From contig QWDQ01000040.1 in the NCBI GenBank assembly GCA_003868215.1, positions 124,001-188,000 on the forward strand: a stretch of 64,000 nt of DNA, read 5' to 3'. The notes beneath the pieces were generated by a model that did no database searches, was not told the origin of the DNA, and was given only the letters and a program-made list of their open reading frames with translations. The position numbers were made by a program, and so were the translations under genes. Shown piece after piece: positions 11,756-23,398 of the stretch (positions are counted from its first letter, which is position 1; each line of letters starts with the position of its first letter). The stretch is from Pseudophaeomoniella oleicola (taxonomy: Eukaryota > Ascomycota > Eurotiomycetes > Phaeomoniellales > Phaeomoniellaceae).

Positions 11756-12275
11756 CGATACCTAGGATTGACATATAATGTGTAAAACACGGAGGAAAGT
11801 GTACGATTGAGCGTGCGACTATGGTATACTGTACTGCCTCATCGGATATTTGCGGTCTCTTAACAGCGATGCTGCCTATTTATTAATATACCTACGCTTA
11901 TCGCCGAGAGAAAGATCCGCCACTTGTGCCTGACTCACCTACCTACTACGTAGTACCTAGGTATTTAGACAATCATCGCAGAACATTCTATTGTACATCT
12001 TCCGCAGCTTACTTCGAATTCTTATTCTGTCTCATCTAGGCGACGAGGGTAGTATTTAACTGTCCATTCTCGGGTTCAATTTCATCTGTTTGTATTGTCA
12101 GGTCACATGTGGTACATCTAAGGTCAAGCAAGCAGTGTCCCGGCTCTTGCTGTGGTCATCTATATCATTTCCAGCTTGGAAGGGCCAATAGTCACTCAGG
12201 CTCTTGGTATTGCAAGCCGCGGCCCAGTGAAAGTCGTTGTCTACCCTCGACTTGCCAAAGACAGGGACTGTAATC
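11756..12275. other. Intergenic with one TACTACGTAGTA palindrome
   Basis: No gene seen. A perfect 12-bp palindrome lies at 11944-11955, followed by a CCTAGGTA-type run. It contains the PGS1 3' end and the MFS gene promoter. Confidence 0.6.
11944..11955. repeat. TACTACGTAGTA palindrome, copy 1 of 6
   Basis: Perfect 12-bp palindrome in an intergenic region. Other copies begin at 17936, 18499, 18802, 22949 and 44640. Confidence 0.95.
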
Positions 12276-13870
12276 ATGCAGAACCCTCTATGGGCGTCCG
12301 GCCCTCTCCTCTCTGCTGTGTCTAGCGAGCTAGGCTTTTCAACATTTCTAGCCAGCCCCCGCGATGTCCATGTCCTAACCATTTCTCGCTTCATACGGCT
12401 CTTCGCCTATGGCTCCACGACGCTGATCCTGGCCCTGTACCTCTCCGAATTGGGAGCTTCTGACTCTAAGATCGGGTTGTTTATGACGTGGACGCTCTTG
12501 GGTGATGTGGTGATGAGCTTGATCCTGACTCTCATTGCAGATGCCGTTGGGAGGAGGAGAATCATGATCCTCGGCGCTGCCTTGATGTCTGGGAGTGGCG
12601 TGGTGTTTGCTTTGAGAGGGGAGTACTGGGTCCTAATCTTGGCGAGCATAATAGGAGTCATCAGCCCCAGGTATGTTTCACTGACGGTGCTTATCATTTC
12701 GCTCTCTTGCACTATGAGGCAGCTTCCAAATCCCGCACTATCGGCTTCAGAGCGATCCAAAGTTCTCGGCTAAGATGTCGTTATAGCGGTAATGAGATAG
12801 GTCCGTTCAAGGCGATTGAAGAGTCAACCATTGCTCAACTTGTACAATCAAAAGACAGGAGCGATGTTCTAGCATGGTATATGCTATCTGGGACGGCGGG
12901 AGCAGCACTGGGCATCCTGACATTTGGGTGGCTCTTACAAGAACTGCAACAAAAGTTTACTTGGAGTACACTTGCGAGCTATCGTCTAGTCTTCTGGGTT
13001 TATGCAGTAATTGGTCTCATCAAACTGGGACTCTCTTTGATGTTGAGTTCTGCATGCGAGAATCAACAGCATGCAGTCACAGCCAAAGATGACGAAGAAA
13101 GAGCCACCTCAGTCATTTCGACGGAGGATGATATGCAGCTTGAAAACCTGCTGGCTGACACAGATTCAGAGCCAGACGACAAGGATACAGACTCCGATAC
13201 ACCAGTGAACGGTCCGTCTGACGTCCACAGAACTCCACATGGCCGCCGCTCCATCCTTTCGACACTTCTGCCCTCCTTCTCCCCAGAGTCTATCCGTATA
13301 CTTTGGCGACTCTGTATCCTGTTCGCTCTTGATTCGTTGGCCAGTGGCCTTGTTCCAGCTTCGTTTATGACCTACTTCTTTAGCACAAAATTTCATATTG
13401 CTACCGGAGCCCTCGGTACGCTCGTCTTCGTTACGAATATCCTCTCATCTATGACTGCCCTTGCCTCATCTTCAACTGCACGTCGGATTGGTCTCATCAA
13501 AACAATGGTATTCACTCACATGCCATCCTCCATCGCCTTATCCTTGATCCCCGTACCAAGCTCTTTGGGCTTTGCCATGACTTTCTTAATCATACGCAAT
13601 AGCATGGCAACCATGGACCAGGTCCCACGACAAGCCTTCCTGGCAGCGGCGGTCTTACCCGAAGAGAGAACTAGCGTTATCGGTGTAGTCAATGTCGTGA
13701 AAACCTTGACTCAGAGTGCAGGGCCAGGGTTAACTGGTTGGCTGGCTGAAAACGATAAGTTTTGGGTCAGTTTCGTTGCCGCTGGGGGGATGAAGTTGGT
13801 TTACGACGCAATGATGTTATGGTTATTTGTTGGTTACAGGACCAGAGAAGAAGGACAAGGAACCGCCTAG
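12276..13870 (+). CDS. Major facilitator superfamily transporter, substrate unknown
   Basis: Integral membrane transporter of the MFS_1 type. Exon 1 is 12276-12670; a 116-nt intron (12671-12786, GTATGT donor) leads to exon 2, giving 492 aa from the first ATG (MQNPLWASG). The N-half has RLFAYGSTTLILALYLSELG and the loop motif ADAVGRRRIMI, a variant of the MFS motif A. A central hydrophilic loop of about 75 residues rich in Asp, Glu and Ser splits the two six-helix halves. The C-half keeps IRNSMATMDQVPRQAFL and a second loop motif (SSTARRIGLIKT). The intron is longer than its neighbours', so a cryptic extra exon cannot be excluded. No neighbour suggests a substrate. Confidence 0.85.
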
Positions 13871-14206
13871 TAGAGAGATAGAGAACGAGAAACACAGTCT
13901 GTGCTCCAGAAGCTGACGCCAAATGCCATACTTGACAAGTCAGCCGTAGCCAGCCTCATTCGACGCTATTGAGTCTGAAGTTTTGCTAGAGATATACAGA
14001 CAGGACTGACTTGTGCGCATGATACCTTAGAGATTCAGATATTGATAGCAAATATAGTAAAATGAAGAGACAGAACCCATTTGCTCTCGCATCCGAAACT
14101 GTATGGTGATGGCAGGTCTATTCACAGGTTCAGTTTTGACAATGTATTCCCTGATCCAGAATATTCTTCTATATATATTGTATGTGTGCAAATGAATGAC
14201 AGGATG
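13871..14206. other. Intergenic, nothing recognised
   Basis: AT-rich 3' flank of the MFS gene and upstream region of tRNA-Gly. No coding signal or repeat of note. Confidence 0.6.
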
Positions 14207-14277
14207 GCGTCAGTGGTTTAGTGGTAAAATTCGTCGTTGCCATCGACGAGCCGGGGGTTCGATTCCCTCCTGACGCA
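14207..14277 (+). tRNA. tRNA-Gly (anticodon GCC)
   Basis: A 71-nt intronless tRNA. The 7-bp acceptor stem GCGTCAG pairs perfectly with CTGACGC, followed by discriminator A. The D arm contains the A box TGGTTTAGTGG, the anticodon loop is TTGCCAT between TCGTCG and CGACGA, and the T arm carries the B box GGTTCGATTCC. A T-rich run follows directly and should terminate RNA polymerase III. Confidence 0.97.
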
Positions 14278-14619
14278 TTTCTTTTTTGCGTACCTGTTGT
14301 AGTAGTATAATTGGGTAACAAGAAAGAGATTTCATCACATCAATTTTTGGCTGCCGAACCGAGCGACTTTGCTCTTATTTTTTGTGTGTGGTCAGGAAGG
14401 TCGGCTGATATGCCAAGTCCGGCGCTACTCTTGATTGAGCCAACCTACATTGTAGTGGCTGCAAGGCAAGGCATGTGAAATTTAACGTTCCAAAGGCCTT
14501 GTTTACATCATCGGTCTATTAGGGCACCATATAGCATTGCTCGACAACATAGAGAGGTCTTTCATAGGCATGCTCCGAGCGCGAAACATATTCAGCCTTG
14601 TGGAGGCAAGACTAGCAAG
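14278..14619. other. Intergenic, nothing beyond Pol III terminator
   Basis: Begins with the T-run that ends tRNA-Gly, then the upstream region of the phosphatase-like gene. No other feature seen. Confidence 0.6.
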
Positions 14620-15942
14620 ATGAAGGACCTCAATGCGTATATTGTCACATTCAACTGTGCTCGTACACTCGTCCAGTCAGATGTATTCGGAACCTATCTT
14701 TTCCAAGCTATTCCCGAATCCCAACGGACGAGCTTGCCAGATATACTAGTTCTTGCATTGGAGGAGGTCGCACCGATCGGGATTGCATTCTTGGGAGGCT
14801 CTTTCTTGACTCCTTATTACAATGCTTTCCGGCACGCTGTCAGGATCGCGACGGACGGCAGCGAGTACACGAACATCATCACTCGAAATGTTGGGTTGAC
14901 GTCTATGATGGTATTCGCTAAACCGGAGATTGCATCTGACATAGCATATATCCAGACGGCTGGTGTTGGCTTCGGCTTTCAGGATATGGGGAATAAAGGT
15001 GCTGTAGGCATTAGGCTCGGGGTTCGAGTTGAGGAGAATAGCGAGGTGATGGAGACAACGTTCGTGGCGGCTCATCTGGCACCAATGGAAGATGCTCGAG
15101 AGCAACGAAATGAAGATTGGAAGAGCATCGTCCAACGTCTAGTCTTTGTTGATGACAAAACTGGTGGAGCAGTACGACATGATGAAAGCAGTGAAGAAGC
15201 GCCTCTGCTACAAGGGTTACCGGCAAGCGAGACAAGGTCCGCATCTGGGCTCTTCACCCCGCGATCTCATATTTTCTTAGCTGGGGACCTGAATTACCGG
15301 ATATCAGACAGCCCGCCTACGCCTGAAGATCACAAGCATTATCCGAATCCGAAAGCCTCTGTTGGCGACCCTCTGCATTATTCTTCGTTCCTTCCGAGGG
15401 ACCAATTGTCGAAGGAGCTTGCGGACGGCAAAACATTGCATGGCCTGAAAGAAGCACCGATCAACTTCCCTCCGACCTACAAATATGGAAAGACATCTCG
15501 TGTGCCGGCACAGACAGACGATGTTGAGGCTTGGGACTGGTCCAAACATCGATGGCCCAGTTGGTGTGACAGGATTCTCTACCTCGACCTACCGAAATGG
15601 ATGAAATCACAATCACCTCAGCAAACGATACGAATACATGGATATACGTCCCTACCACTGTTCCTCACATCTGATCATCGAGCCGTTGCACTTGCACTAA
15701 GCCTTCCGTGGGCTGCCATCCCTTCACCACCAGATGGTACAGAGAACGACGTACGTCTGTCACCGCCCTTCGATATCGACCCGGATTGGAAAGCCAAGCG
15801 TGCCATCGCAAGGAAGAAGGAACTCGTAGTCGGCCTAGCGGCATACCTTGGCCTGACTTGGGAAGGAAACGGAGTGCTAGCAGCCACGATCATTGGTGCC
15901 CTTGGGGGATACCTGATCCTCAAATCACTGCTTGCAGCCTGA
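14620..15942 (+). CDS. Inositol-polyphosphate 5-phosphatase-like, tail-anchored
   Basis: Single-exon 440-aa member of the IPPc (endonuclease/exonuclease/phosphatase fold) family, predicted to remove the 5-phosphate from inositol phosphates or phosphoinositides. Visible catalytic motifs: ALEEVAPIG (metal-binding Glu), GFQDMGNKGAVGIRL, FVAAHLAPMEDA, IFLAGDLNYRI, PPTYKY, WCDRILY and TSDHRAV. The last 25 residues (GVLAATIIGALGGYLILKSLLAA) form one hydrophobic helix, so the enzyme is probably tail-anchored with its catalytic domain in the cytosol. It lacks the Sac1 domain of synaptojanin-type enzymes and is short for the family, consisting of the catalytic domain plus anchor. The start is the first ATG (MKDLNAYIVTFN), which opens directly into the first beta strand of the fold. 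Confidence 0.88.
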   Translation: MKDLNAYIVTFNCARTLVQSDVFGTYLFQAIPESQRTSLPDILVLALEEVAPIGIAFLGGSFLTPYYNAFRHAVRIATDGSEYTNIITRNVGLTSMMVFAKPEIASDIAYIQTAGVGFGFQDMGNKGAVGIRLGVRVEENSEVMETTFVAAHLAPMEDAREQRNEDWKSIVQRLVFVDDKTGGAVRHDESSEEAPLLQGLPASETRSASGLFTPRSHIFLAGDLNYRISDSPPTPEDHKHYPNPKASVGDPLHYSSFLPRDQLSKELADGKTLHGLKEAPINFPPTYKYGKTSRVPAQTDDVEAWDWSKHRWPSWCDRILYLDLPKWMKSQSPQQTIRIHGYTSLPLFLTSDHRAVALALSLPWAAIPSPPDGTENDVRLSPPFDIDPDWKAKRAIARKKELVVGLAAYLGLTWEGNGVLAATIIGALGGYLILKSLLAA

Positions 15943-18900
15943 AGCTGTATGGTATGCTTCAGCTCTCTTACACTTCACCAACCTGAGGACCCCATGTATG
16001 TACATTCCTTCGAGGCTGTGTCCAACTATCATCCCTGATACATACCATATTAAGCGCTTGCCAAGCGATGAAGCCAGTCGATAAGTTACCCTCGTATACT
16101 ACCAACCTAGGTACCTAGTTAGGCACACAACTCTTGGCGACCAGCGGTGAAAAGCCCTAACTTAACAACCCTTAAACCCCTTCCCCCCCCCTCAAAAAAC
16201 GTCCCTCAGGGGAATTGCATCGGACAAGAACGTTCGAGACCCTCTTTCCCCCCCCCCCTCTATCTTCGAAGCGCTGGGTAGGTAGGTAGGAAATCAGCTC
16301 GCACGCATAGCATAGCATAGCATAGCCTCCGAGCGTTGCTCCAGAGCGTTAGGCACCAGTGGAACTACCGAAGACGGATTGGAGACCTGCAGCAGGCAGG
16401 GGTACAACGATGTATGTTCAGATGGAGAAAAAAAAAACAAAAGGACGATCGCTGCGGATCAGAGTGGTGTTGGATCACCGGTGAATAGATAGCCCTCGAC
16501 CCGTTGGGATGGCTACAATACGTAGTAGTTACGAGGTGGTGGAGCTTTTTTTCCCCTCGATTATTATTGCAACATAACAGTAATTATAGTAATTACAACA
16601 ATGCCCTTTTTTTTGTGTGTGTGTGTGTGTGTGAGACTCATTCATGGGAGATCGTGTGAGATCTCTCTCTCGTGTACGTAGTAGTAATCAGTCGTTACAG
16701 TTACACCAACCAACCACTAATTACATACTAAAACAATAAGCGTTCAAGAAAAGTTTCTCAAAAATAGGTATCTATTGTCTAGGTATCTACTCCTTGGGCA
16801 GACCTCGTATTCCATGGCGTCTCTCAATTGCAAATGCAACTGCAACTGCAACTGCAACATCGTGTAAGGAAGTACTAATAATTGACGGACCTCATCATTG
16901 AGGGGTCAGGTAGGTAGGTACTAGGTATTGTGTAGCATAGGGCTAAGTGATTATATATACCTACTGTAAGGCTAGGGAGGATAGGATAGGATATACGCGT
17001 ATAATTAATGTACGTGCATACATTGGTACCGAAAAGAGTACCTGACCTGGTGAGGGGCTGTACATCCTCGATTCTTACCTATGCTCATGCTCATGCTCAT
17101 GCTCACTCAAAACAGAAGACAACAACAGAAAAAAACAAGAACACCAAAAAAAAATTGGTTCTGGACCGTTTCCCTCTCCACTGTTGAAACATCAACATAC
17201 AACTCTTTCTCTTACTCATAAAAAATCAAAATTGAATCAAAAGATCGAAGATCTTCGATCTAGGTAATCTGTTGATTGATTAATCCCCTGACTATCCACG
17301 AACGAATGAATGAGTCAGAGTGACTGACGCGCGTTCGCAAAAAAGGCTGATTCAATTGATTGGTTGGTTTGACGCGAGGTAAGGCAAAGGCCAGGCCAGG
17401 GTAGACCAGGCCAGGGACAGGGACAAGGGATACACGAACAGAGAGCAGAGTAGAGCAAGAGCAGGTTTGAGAGAGATTGATTTTGGGGCGTTCTTTTTAA
17501 CTTTTGTAGGTGACTTAGGTTTTGCTGCTTCGATCGATTTAATCATCTGCGTCGAGGCGTGGCGTAACGGCTGGGCGAAGTTTCAGTTCAGGGGACATGG
17601 AACTACTACCTAGTATGGTATTTGCCGAGTTGCGATGCAGCTGGCAGCTCAGGTTGATGAGTTACTGTGTGGGGTGCAGCTACTACTGTACCGTCGAGCC
17701 GTAGTAACGTAGTAGGTAGTAGGTATCTTCTCAGCTGTTCTCTGGGATCCGCTCTGCCTTGCTAATTACTGGACTATGATCTCTCAATACAAAACGGCTC
17801 GACGGTTGTTCTTAGATGGCTTGAGATGGCTTGCTTGCCGTCCGGCTTCGGTCCCATTTCGATTGGTCTTCTTACCCTACAGAGTAAGTGAACTCGTGTG
17901 TGTTGCGGGAGTTTCCAATCTATCCAACACTTTTGTACTACGTAGTACGGGAGAGCGTTTCGGTGGATCCGGTTGTCCGTTCAAGCTGAAACGGGGAGTG
18001 GCCCAGCTCCAAGAGGATGTTGGTATGGGAAGATGGCTCATCTACCGCAAGGCTCAGCCGACAAGTAAATGCTTAGTACTTGACATAGTACGTAGGATTG
18101 TACTATGTATCTGCAACAGTAGTCCAACACGTGAAAAAGTAATGCGTTCGTCATCACGTTAAGGCTCGAGGACGTCTGTGACCACTAACTGGGAATCTGC
18201 TTATCTCCTTTCAGCTTAAGAGTACTGTAAAATGATCAAAAGTGAGGCTATGATCTGATACTAGGAGAACCCTTAGCGGCTGAGTGATATTGTGAGATGA
18301 CATGGCCGTGTGCAGCATTCATTGCCTCAGGGCTCTTCTTAGTCGTAGTAAGTTCTCATGAACTTGCAGGTTTTTGGTTAGAGGAATCACGGGAAGCTGA
18401 AGGAAAAGCGAACCGAGGGTCGATAAGCGAATGAACATGAAGACCGGTAGAAGAGACCCAAGTCCCAGGTATTACCAGGCAGGTTTGCGAATGGTAATTA
18501 CTACGTAGTACTAGGTAGTATACAAGAGATGGGGAGGATGCGGATAGGAAGAGCTACTGAAACAATACAGTCGCAATACAACCAATTCATCCTTCTGGAA
18601 CGTTACGACGCTGACGATGATGACGATCCGCTCATAAAACCAAGATTGATGTGCGCCTAGAACAAGAAAGGGGAAGGATCGTTTACAGTACAATACCGTC
18701 CAACAAGGGAGGATTCTAGGCAGAAATAATACGGTAATTGACCTGTCATCCCAGTCAGTCCGTGGCAGTGATGTAATTAACTCTACCCTAACTTAGGTAC
18801 CTACTACGTAGTACCGTAGTAAATCGACTATGGCAGTATGGCACTATGGTAATTACTGAACTGTATCAGTACACGCCGCGAATAAGCAGGACACAGACAC

Positions 18901-19641
18901 AAACACAGACACAGGCAATCGAAAAGTCCCAGGCTACGTAACATCATCAATTCGTCAAATTTCCCCCATGTCCATGTTCATGTTTCCCCCGTTCATGTTG
19001 ACGAGGCTACACTTGTTACAGTATCATCGTAGACCAGAAACAAGGAAAATAGTCAGGTCCCAACGGTCATATCATGTGTCATGACATTTCCTTTTTCTCC
19101 TTCTCCTTCTCCTTCCCCTTCCCTTCCGTTCCTTCCTTTCCTTGCACTTCCACCCAACTCGCCTGCTCGTTTCCTGCTCTCTCTCTTCCGCGCGCTACCG
19201 TTTCATATATCGAGGTCCGCTGCTCCTCTCTCTCCATAAATCTGAATTCTTTCCAATTCTCTCTTCCCGGTCCTTGTCATTCTTCTTCGGACTAGAACCA
19301 TACTTGGTAATAAGAGATTGCCATATCCCTCCTTCTATCTCTCCAAGTAAAGTTGGTCTACCTTATATATATCTACACGACGAGTAGAACGAATAGGTCT
19401 TGCTGTATATCAACTACCAAAGCAGCTCAACATATAAGATACCGCTTCATCCTTCCCAACCTACGTTCAACTACTCAACCTCCTCATCATCAGAAGACAG
19501 CACCGGTTTCAGTCATACAAAGACATCAAGCAAACCCCCGTTCAGGAATATTCTCGCAGTCACCACCATACCAGAAGCGCATCAGCCGTTCTCTCACTGT
19601 CTTCATCGCACTCTTCCACCATCTACCAGTTCCTTCCGAGA
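15943..19641. other. Gene-poor, microsatellite-rich stretch
   Basis: No supported gene in 3.7 kb. It is dense in short repeats: C-runs near 16183 and 16248, GCATA units near 16305-16327, GT dinucleotides near 16616-16634, TGCAAC units near 16830-16857, ATGCTC units at about 17081-17105, and TAGGTAGG and CCTAGGTA runs. Three perfect TACTACGTAGTA palindromes lie at 17936, 18499 and 18802. The longest open frame (17776-18162) has no family features. Pyrimidine-rich DNA from 19083 to 19260 probably marks the promoter or leader of the small gene that follows. Confidence 0.55.
19083..19145 (+). promoter_or_regulatory. CT-rich tract, likely core promoter
   Basis: An almost pure pyrimidine run (CTTTTTCTCC and CTTCTC units) about 500 bp upstream of the candidate small Cys-rich gene. 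Such tracts are typical just upstream of transcription starts of well-expressed fungal genes. Inference from composition only. Confidence 0.35.
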
Positions 19642-19911
19642 ATGTATTCGTGTTCCAACTATCCCCGCGGTTGCCGCGGCCGAGTCAATACCGTTGGCGC
19701 AAAATGTAGAGACTGCATTGTATGTCTCAATCTCCTCCCCTCTTTCCCATTCATGCCATCGCCATTGTTGGTCACCGCTTCCAATTCCATTCCCTCCTCC
19801 TTTCCAATGTATGCAAAGCTAACGAAGTGGGACCTGCTCAGACCCTTCGACTTCGTCACTCAAACCAGTCCTCTAGCAGAGACAAGTCCTCGGTATTCTC
19901 GACAGATCTGA
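19642..19911 (+). CDS. Candidate small Cys-rich protein
   Basis: The start MYSCSNYPRGCRGRVN is followed by GAKCRDC, giving a compact set of cysteines (CSNYPRGC and CRDC) that looks like a small zinc-binding or disulfide module. Read straight through it gives 89 aa. A likely intron starts at the GTATGT at 19720 and ends near 19829 (GCTAACGAAG), after which two frames are possible, ending at 19911 or 19991. The CT-rich leader upstream supports transcription. I do not recognise the family with certainty, and the 3' structure is unresolved. Confidence 0.35.
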   Translation: MYSCSNYPRGCRGRVNTVGAKCRDCIVCLNLLPSFPFMPSPLLVTASNSIPSSFPMYAKLTKWDLLRPFDFVTQTSPLAETSPRYSRQI

Positions 19912-21175
19912 GAAATGAGCGCTTCCCCATGGACTATCGATTATATCGATCGAGAGAAGAGAGAGGAAATGGCCACGATCTCTCGATATAAACGAGTGGA
20001 TTAAAGGAATAGGGACTCCTCTTTGAGACGGGAAATCCATGAGGCTCGTGGGACCTAGGAGGATGAGAGAACGAGTGTGGCGCTCGCTTCGGAAAGAGGA
20101 ACGCATTGAGCCCACGAAAGGTCGATTGAAGCTGGCCTTGGATCTTCCACGATCGTCATTCCATGCCAGTCCACCCCTCTCCTATCTGCACGACTACAAC
20201 CCCTCCACACCCGTCCTGTCGTCAACTCTCCTCCATCACGAACAACAACCCGCAAAACCCGAGACTGGATTTCTATGCACACAACTGGACCCTCTTTTCG
20301 TCTCGGCAGAAGAATACCCCTCTCCCTACGCTCGGAAGGGAGACGAATATGTACATCTATACGTACATAACGACCTGGGCTGATCAGTTCACGGGTATGA
20401 ATTTGATTCGGATACCAATTTGGATATTTAGCATTGGCGCTGGTTTTGGTTTGATTTGGCTTTTCCTTTGGGTATACATGACTTCAAGTTCGATCTGGAT
20501 TATCGGACTATCGATTTGTGTTGGATTGGATTGGATTGGATTGGATGCGATCCCTTTTGGACTGAGACTGCAATCAAAAACAAATTTTTGGATACCAATG
20601 CTTCCGTTTTCTTTTGTCTTGTTGGATTTCATACATAGGTGTACCCTGTAGTTATCTAGGTATTACTGAATACACTACTACCTATGTCTCGATTTGTTGG
20701 GGTTTGATCTATTTATTCTCTTGTGTATAATTCAATGAATGGATTGGATGCATGCATGCATGCATGGATGGAGGGGTAATGATCATCAGTCATCTATCTG
20801 GAATTGAGGGACTTCAAACCTACCAGGTACCTAAGATTATATATATTATAGACTATATATAGTACTACTAAGGTGAGGGAGGTACTCTAGCTTACTTAAC
20901 TCGGACTTGTTTCAACACCCACGTTCGTCGTAAATTTATACCTGATAACTTGTCTACTCTGTTTTGGTAATGAGGTTTGGAAGGATAGAGGAAAGAGATG
21001 CTTTTTATTGATTGATTATCAAAGTATTGACTGACTGACCTATGTATGTATGTTGTATCTAGCTAGGGAGCTCTTGGTGGTGGGAAAGGTAAAAGACGAC
21101 ATAGTCATTGGTCATGGTCATGGCACTCGTTTCGGATGTCTTGCAGGTAGGCTTTGCCATGCTCGTGTTGTTTGA
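19912..21175. other. Intergenic, low complexity
   Basis: Probable 3' region of the small gene followed by low-complexity DNA: GGATT units at about 20521-20548, GCAT units near 20749-20766, and ATAT-rich DNA near 20835-20860. No supported gene. Confidence 0.5.
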
Positions 21176-22480
21176 TTACTGGCCGGCGGAAAGGAGGTAT
21201 CCGCCATCCACGGCGACTGTAGGTGTCGGGGTTAGTAAATTGGATTGACATATAAACAGCAGAGGGGAAAAACCAAAGGATGTTACATACCGATCTGGCC
21301 GTTGAGGTATTGATTGGTGGCTACGAACAAGATGGCGTTGCCCATGTCTCTGTCGTTGCCTGGTCGTGAGGCAGGAAGCTCACCCTTCTTGTCCTTGGGC
21401 AGTTCGCTCTTTTGATTGTCGGCGCTGTCATGGGCGGTCATTTCGGAAGGGAAGACACCGGGGGCGATTGCGTTGATTCGGATCTTGATGCCTTGAGATG
21501 TGATTTCCGAGGCGAGAAGTTTGGTCAGGTGGTGAGCTGCTGCTTTGGAGGCGTTGTAGGCGAAATGATTCTGAGCGGTTTGGACCATGCCTGAGATGGA
21601 TCTGGAGAGGAGTCAGCATTGTTATCGACATAGATCGACTGATGTGGCAGGGCGTACCCGATGTTGATGACACATCCCGAATATCCATGTTGGTGCTCGG
21701 TGGCCTTTTGAAGCAGAGGCAAGAATGCCGTCGTCAAGAAGTAGATCTGTGGGACGTTGGTTCGATATGTTTGCTCCCAGTCCTCAAAGGTAGCATTATC
21801 TGGGTCGAACAAGTTCTTCTTCAACTCTGTCGCAGATTCACCTTGTGGTAGCTGGTTGTTGCTGCTGATGCCAGCATTGTTGATCAGAATGCAAAGGCAC
21901 TTTTCCTTGGACTCAATTTCCTTCACCAATTTCTTGATGTCTTCTTTCTTGGAAATGTCGGCGGAAATTGGGATGATTTGACCTGGGATATCTTTGCCGA
22001 AGTTTTCTGCCACTGTCTCCAGTTTCTCTTCAGTTCGGCCAACGATGTATACTTTAGCTCCGTTGCTAGAGAATTGTCAGTCAGAACGAGAATGGGAGAA
22101 TCTGGAAGTGCCTTACACAGCCAGAGCTTGGGTTGCCATCAACCCAATTCCAGAGCCTCCGCCAGTGACTAGGGCGACCTTGTCCTTCACATTGAACAGC
22201 CTATCAACATGTCAGTAGCAACACGGTCAAAAGAGAGGGAAGTGACAGACTGGTCAAGCTTGAAGTCGGCATTGTTGTTTTTGGGAACCATTGTGCGTTT
22301 GAAGATCTTTGTATGGTCCTGGATCTGTCTGATTCGGTTGATAGTAGGGGTCACCACGGTATATGGTGTAGAGGATTTCGGGATACGCGTCGTGAACTGT
22401 CTTGTTGAGATTGTTGTCGTGAGATGACGAAGTGGTGAGCTGGGAGGTCTTATTTGTATGATACGAGAAGCAGGTTGCAT
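21176..22480 (-). CDS. Short-chain dehydrogenase/reductase with N-terminal extension
   Basis: NAD(P)-dependent oxidoreductase of the classical SDR family, substrate unknown. Five exons: 22251-22480, 22117-22200, 21658-22065, 21291-21601 and 21176-21216. The introns are 50, 51, 56 and 74 nt, all GT-AG. Motifs: VALVTGGGSGIGL (cofactor binding), NNAG, catalytic SISG followed by YNASKAA (Tyr-x3-Lys), and INAIAPGVFPSEM. From the first ATG the product is 357 aa; an in-frame ATG at 22291 (MVPKNNN) gives 294 aa, the normal SDR length. The extra 63 residues are rich in Arg, Ser and Thr with few acidic residues, like a mitochondrial presequence. It resembles RhlG-type reductases, but that is a weak comparison. 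A second SDR gene follows upstream on the same strand. Confidence 0.85.
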
Positions 22481-23398
22481 TGCAGAAGTTGGGTAAAAGA
22501 GAACGAGAGGGGGAGGGGAAATGGAGAGTTCAGAAGATATCAGACTTCATAGTAAGTTTTGTCCTCAACACGCGTGCTCGTGTTGCCATCATGACGATAT
22601 CTGAGGACGGAGACCTCAACCGACCGTTGGATTTCTTACCTGCGTATGACGTCGATACGGAAATGTGTCAATTGGCATCAGTACTACAGATCATAGGCGG
22701 TCGACAGAGTGATCATGGCATATTGTCATTCTCTATCACAGTCAGTATTGGGTGAGGGTGTGTGCAGGATACTTCTGATATGCATAGTAAGTAATCGTCC
22801 CTCTTGCTTCTTCTGTCACAAACTTGAAGTCTTTAGGAGAGATTTCATGGAACCGATGATGTTAGGCTTCTCCTCATCGGGCATTCGTGGCACTAATCCG
22901 ATAAGATCCAGTGGGGGATTTTCATGTGCTACCGGCCGGACATAATCATACTACGTAGTAGTCGAGATCTCTATCAGACAGCCTTTCTCTTGACCTCTGG
23001 GGCTTTCCTTTTCTTGGGTATAGATCGAATATCCCATGGTATGGTATGTACCTATTGAAGATAGAAGAGTTATCTCGCAGATCCTAGTGACAAAATAAAT
23101 GCCCATCCGATAGGTTAGGAGGCAAGTGGAATAAAATATTCATAACATAATGCTACCTAGGTACTTCCCAAAAGTGCACAAGGAGAGCATGTAAACATCA
23201 TGCAAAGAATGGCGAGGCCTATCGGCGTTCAATCCTTCTGCCATACATATACGTATTCCACACCCTGTCCCTATGAATACCTAGGCACGTAGGAATGTAT
23301 CTGGAAGTGATGTAACGGGGTTTTCTGTAGATCGAAATGTAGAAGCATCGTAAATCGAGAGCTATGAAACCGTTAACTAGCATCAGAAGGCCACATGA
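22481..23398. other. Intergenic between two SDR genes
   Basis: No supported gene. A perfect TACTACGTAGTA palindrome lies at 22949-22960 and a CCTAGGTAC run near 23156. Confidence 0.55.

Noticed and set aside
17776-18162. 128-codon open frame in the gene-poor stretch
   Set aside because: No domain, no introns or promoter signals, and composition like the surrounding noncoding DNA.
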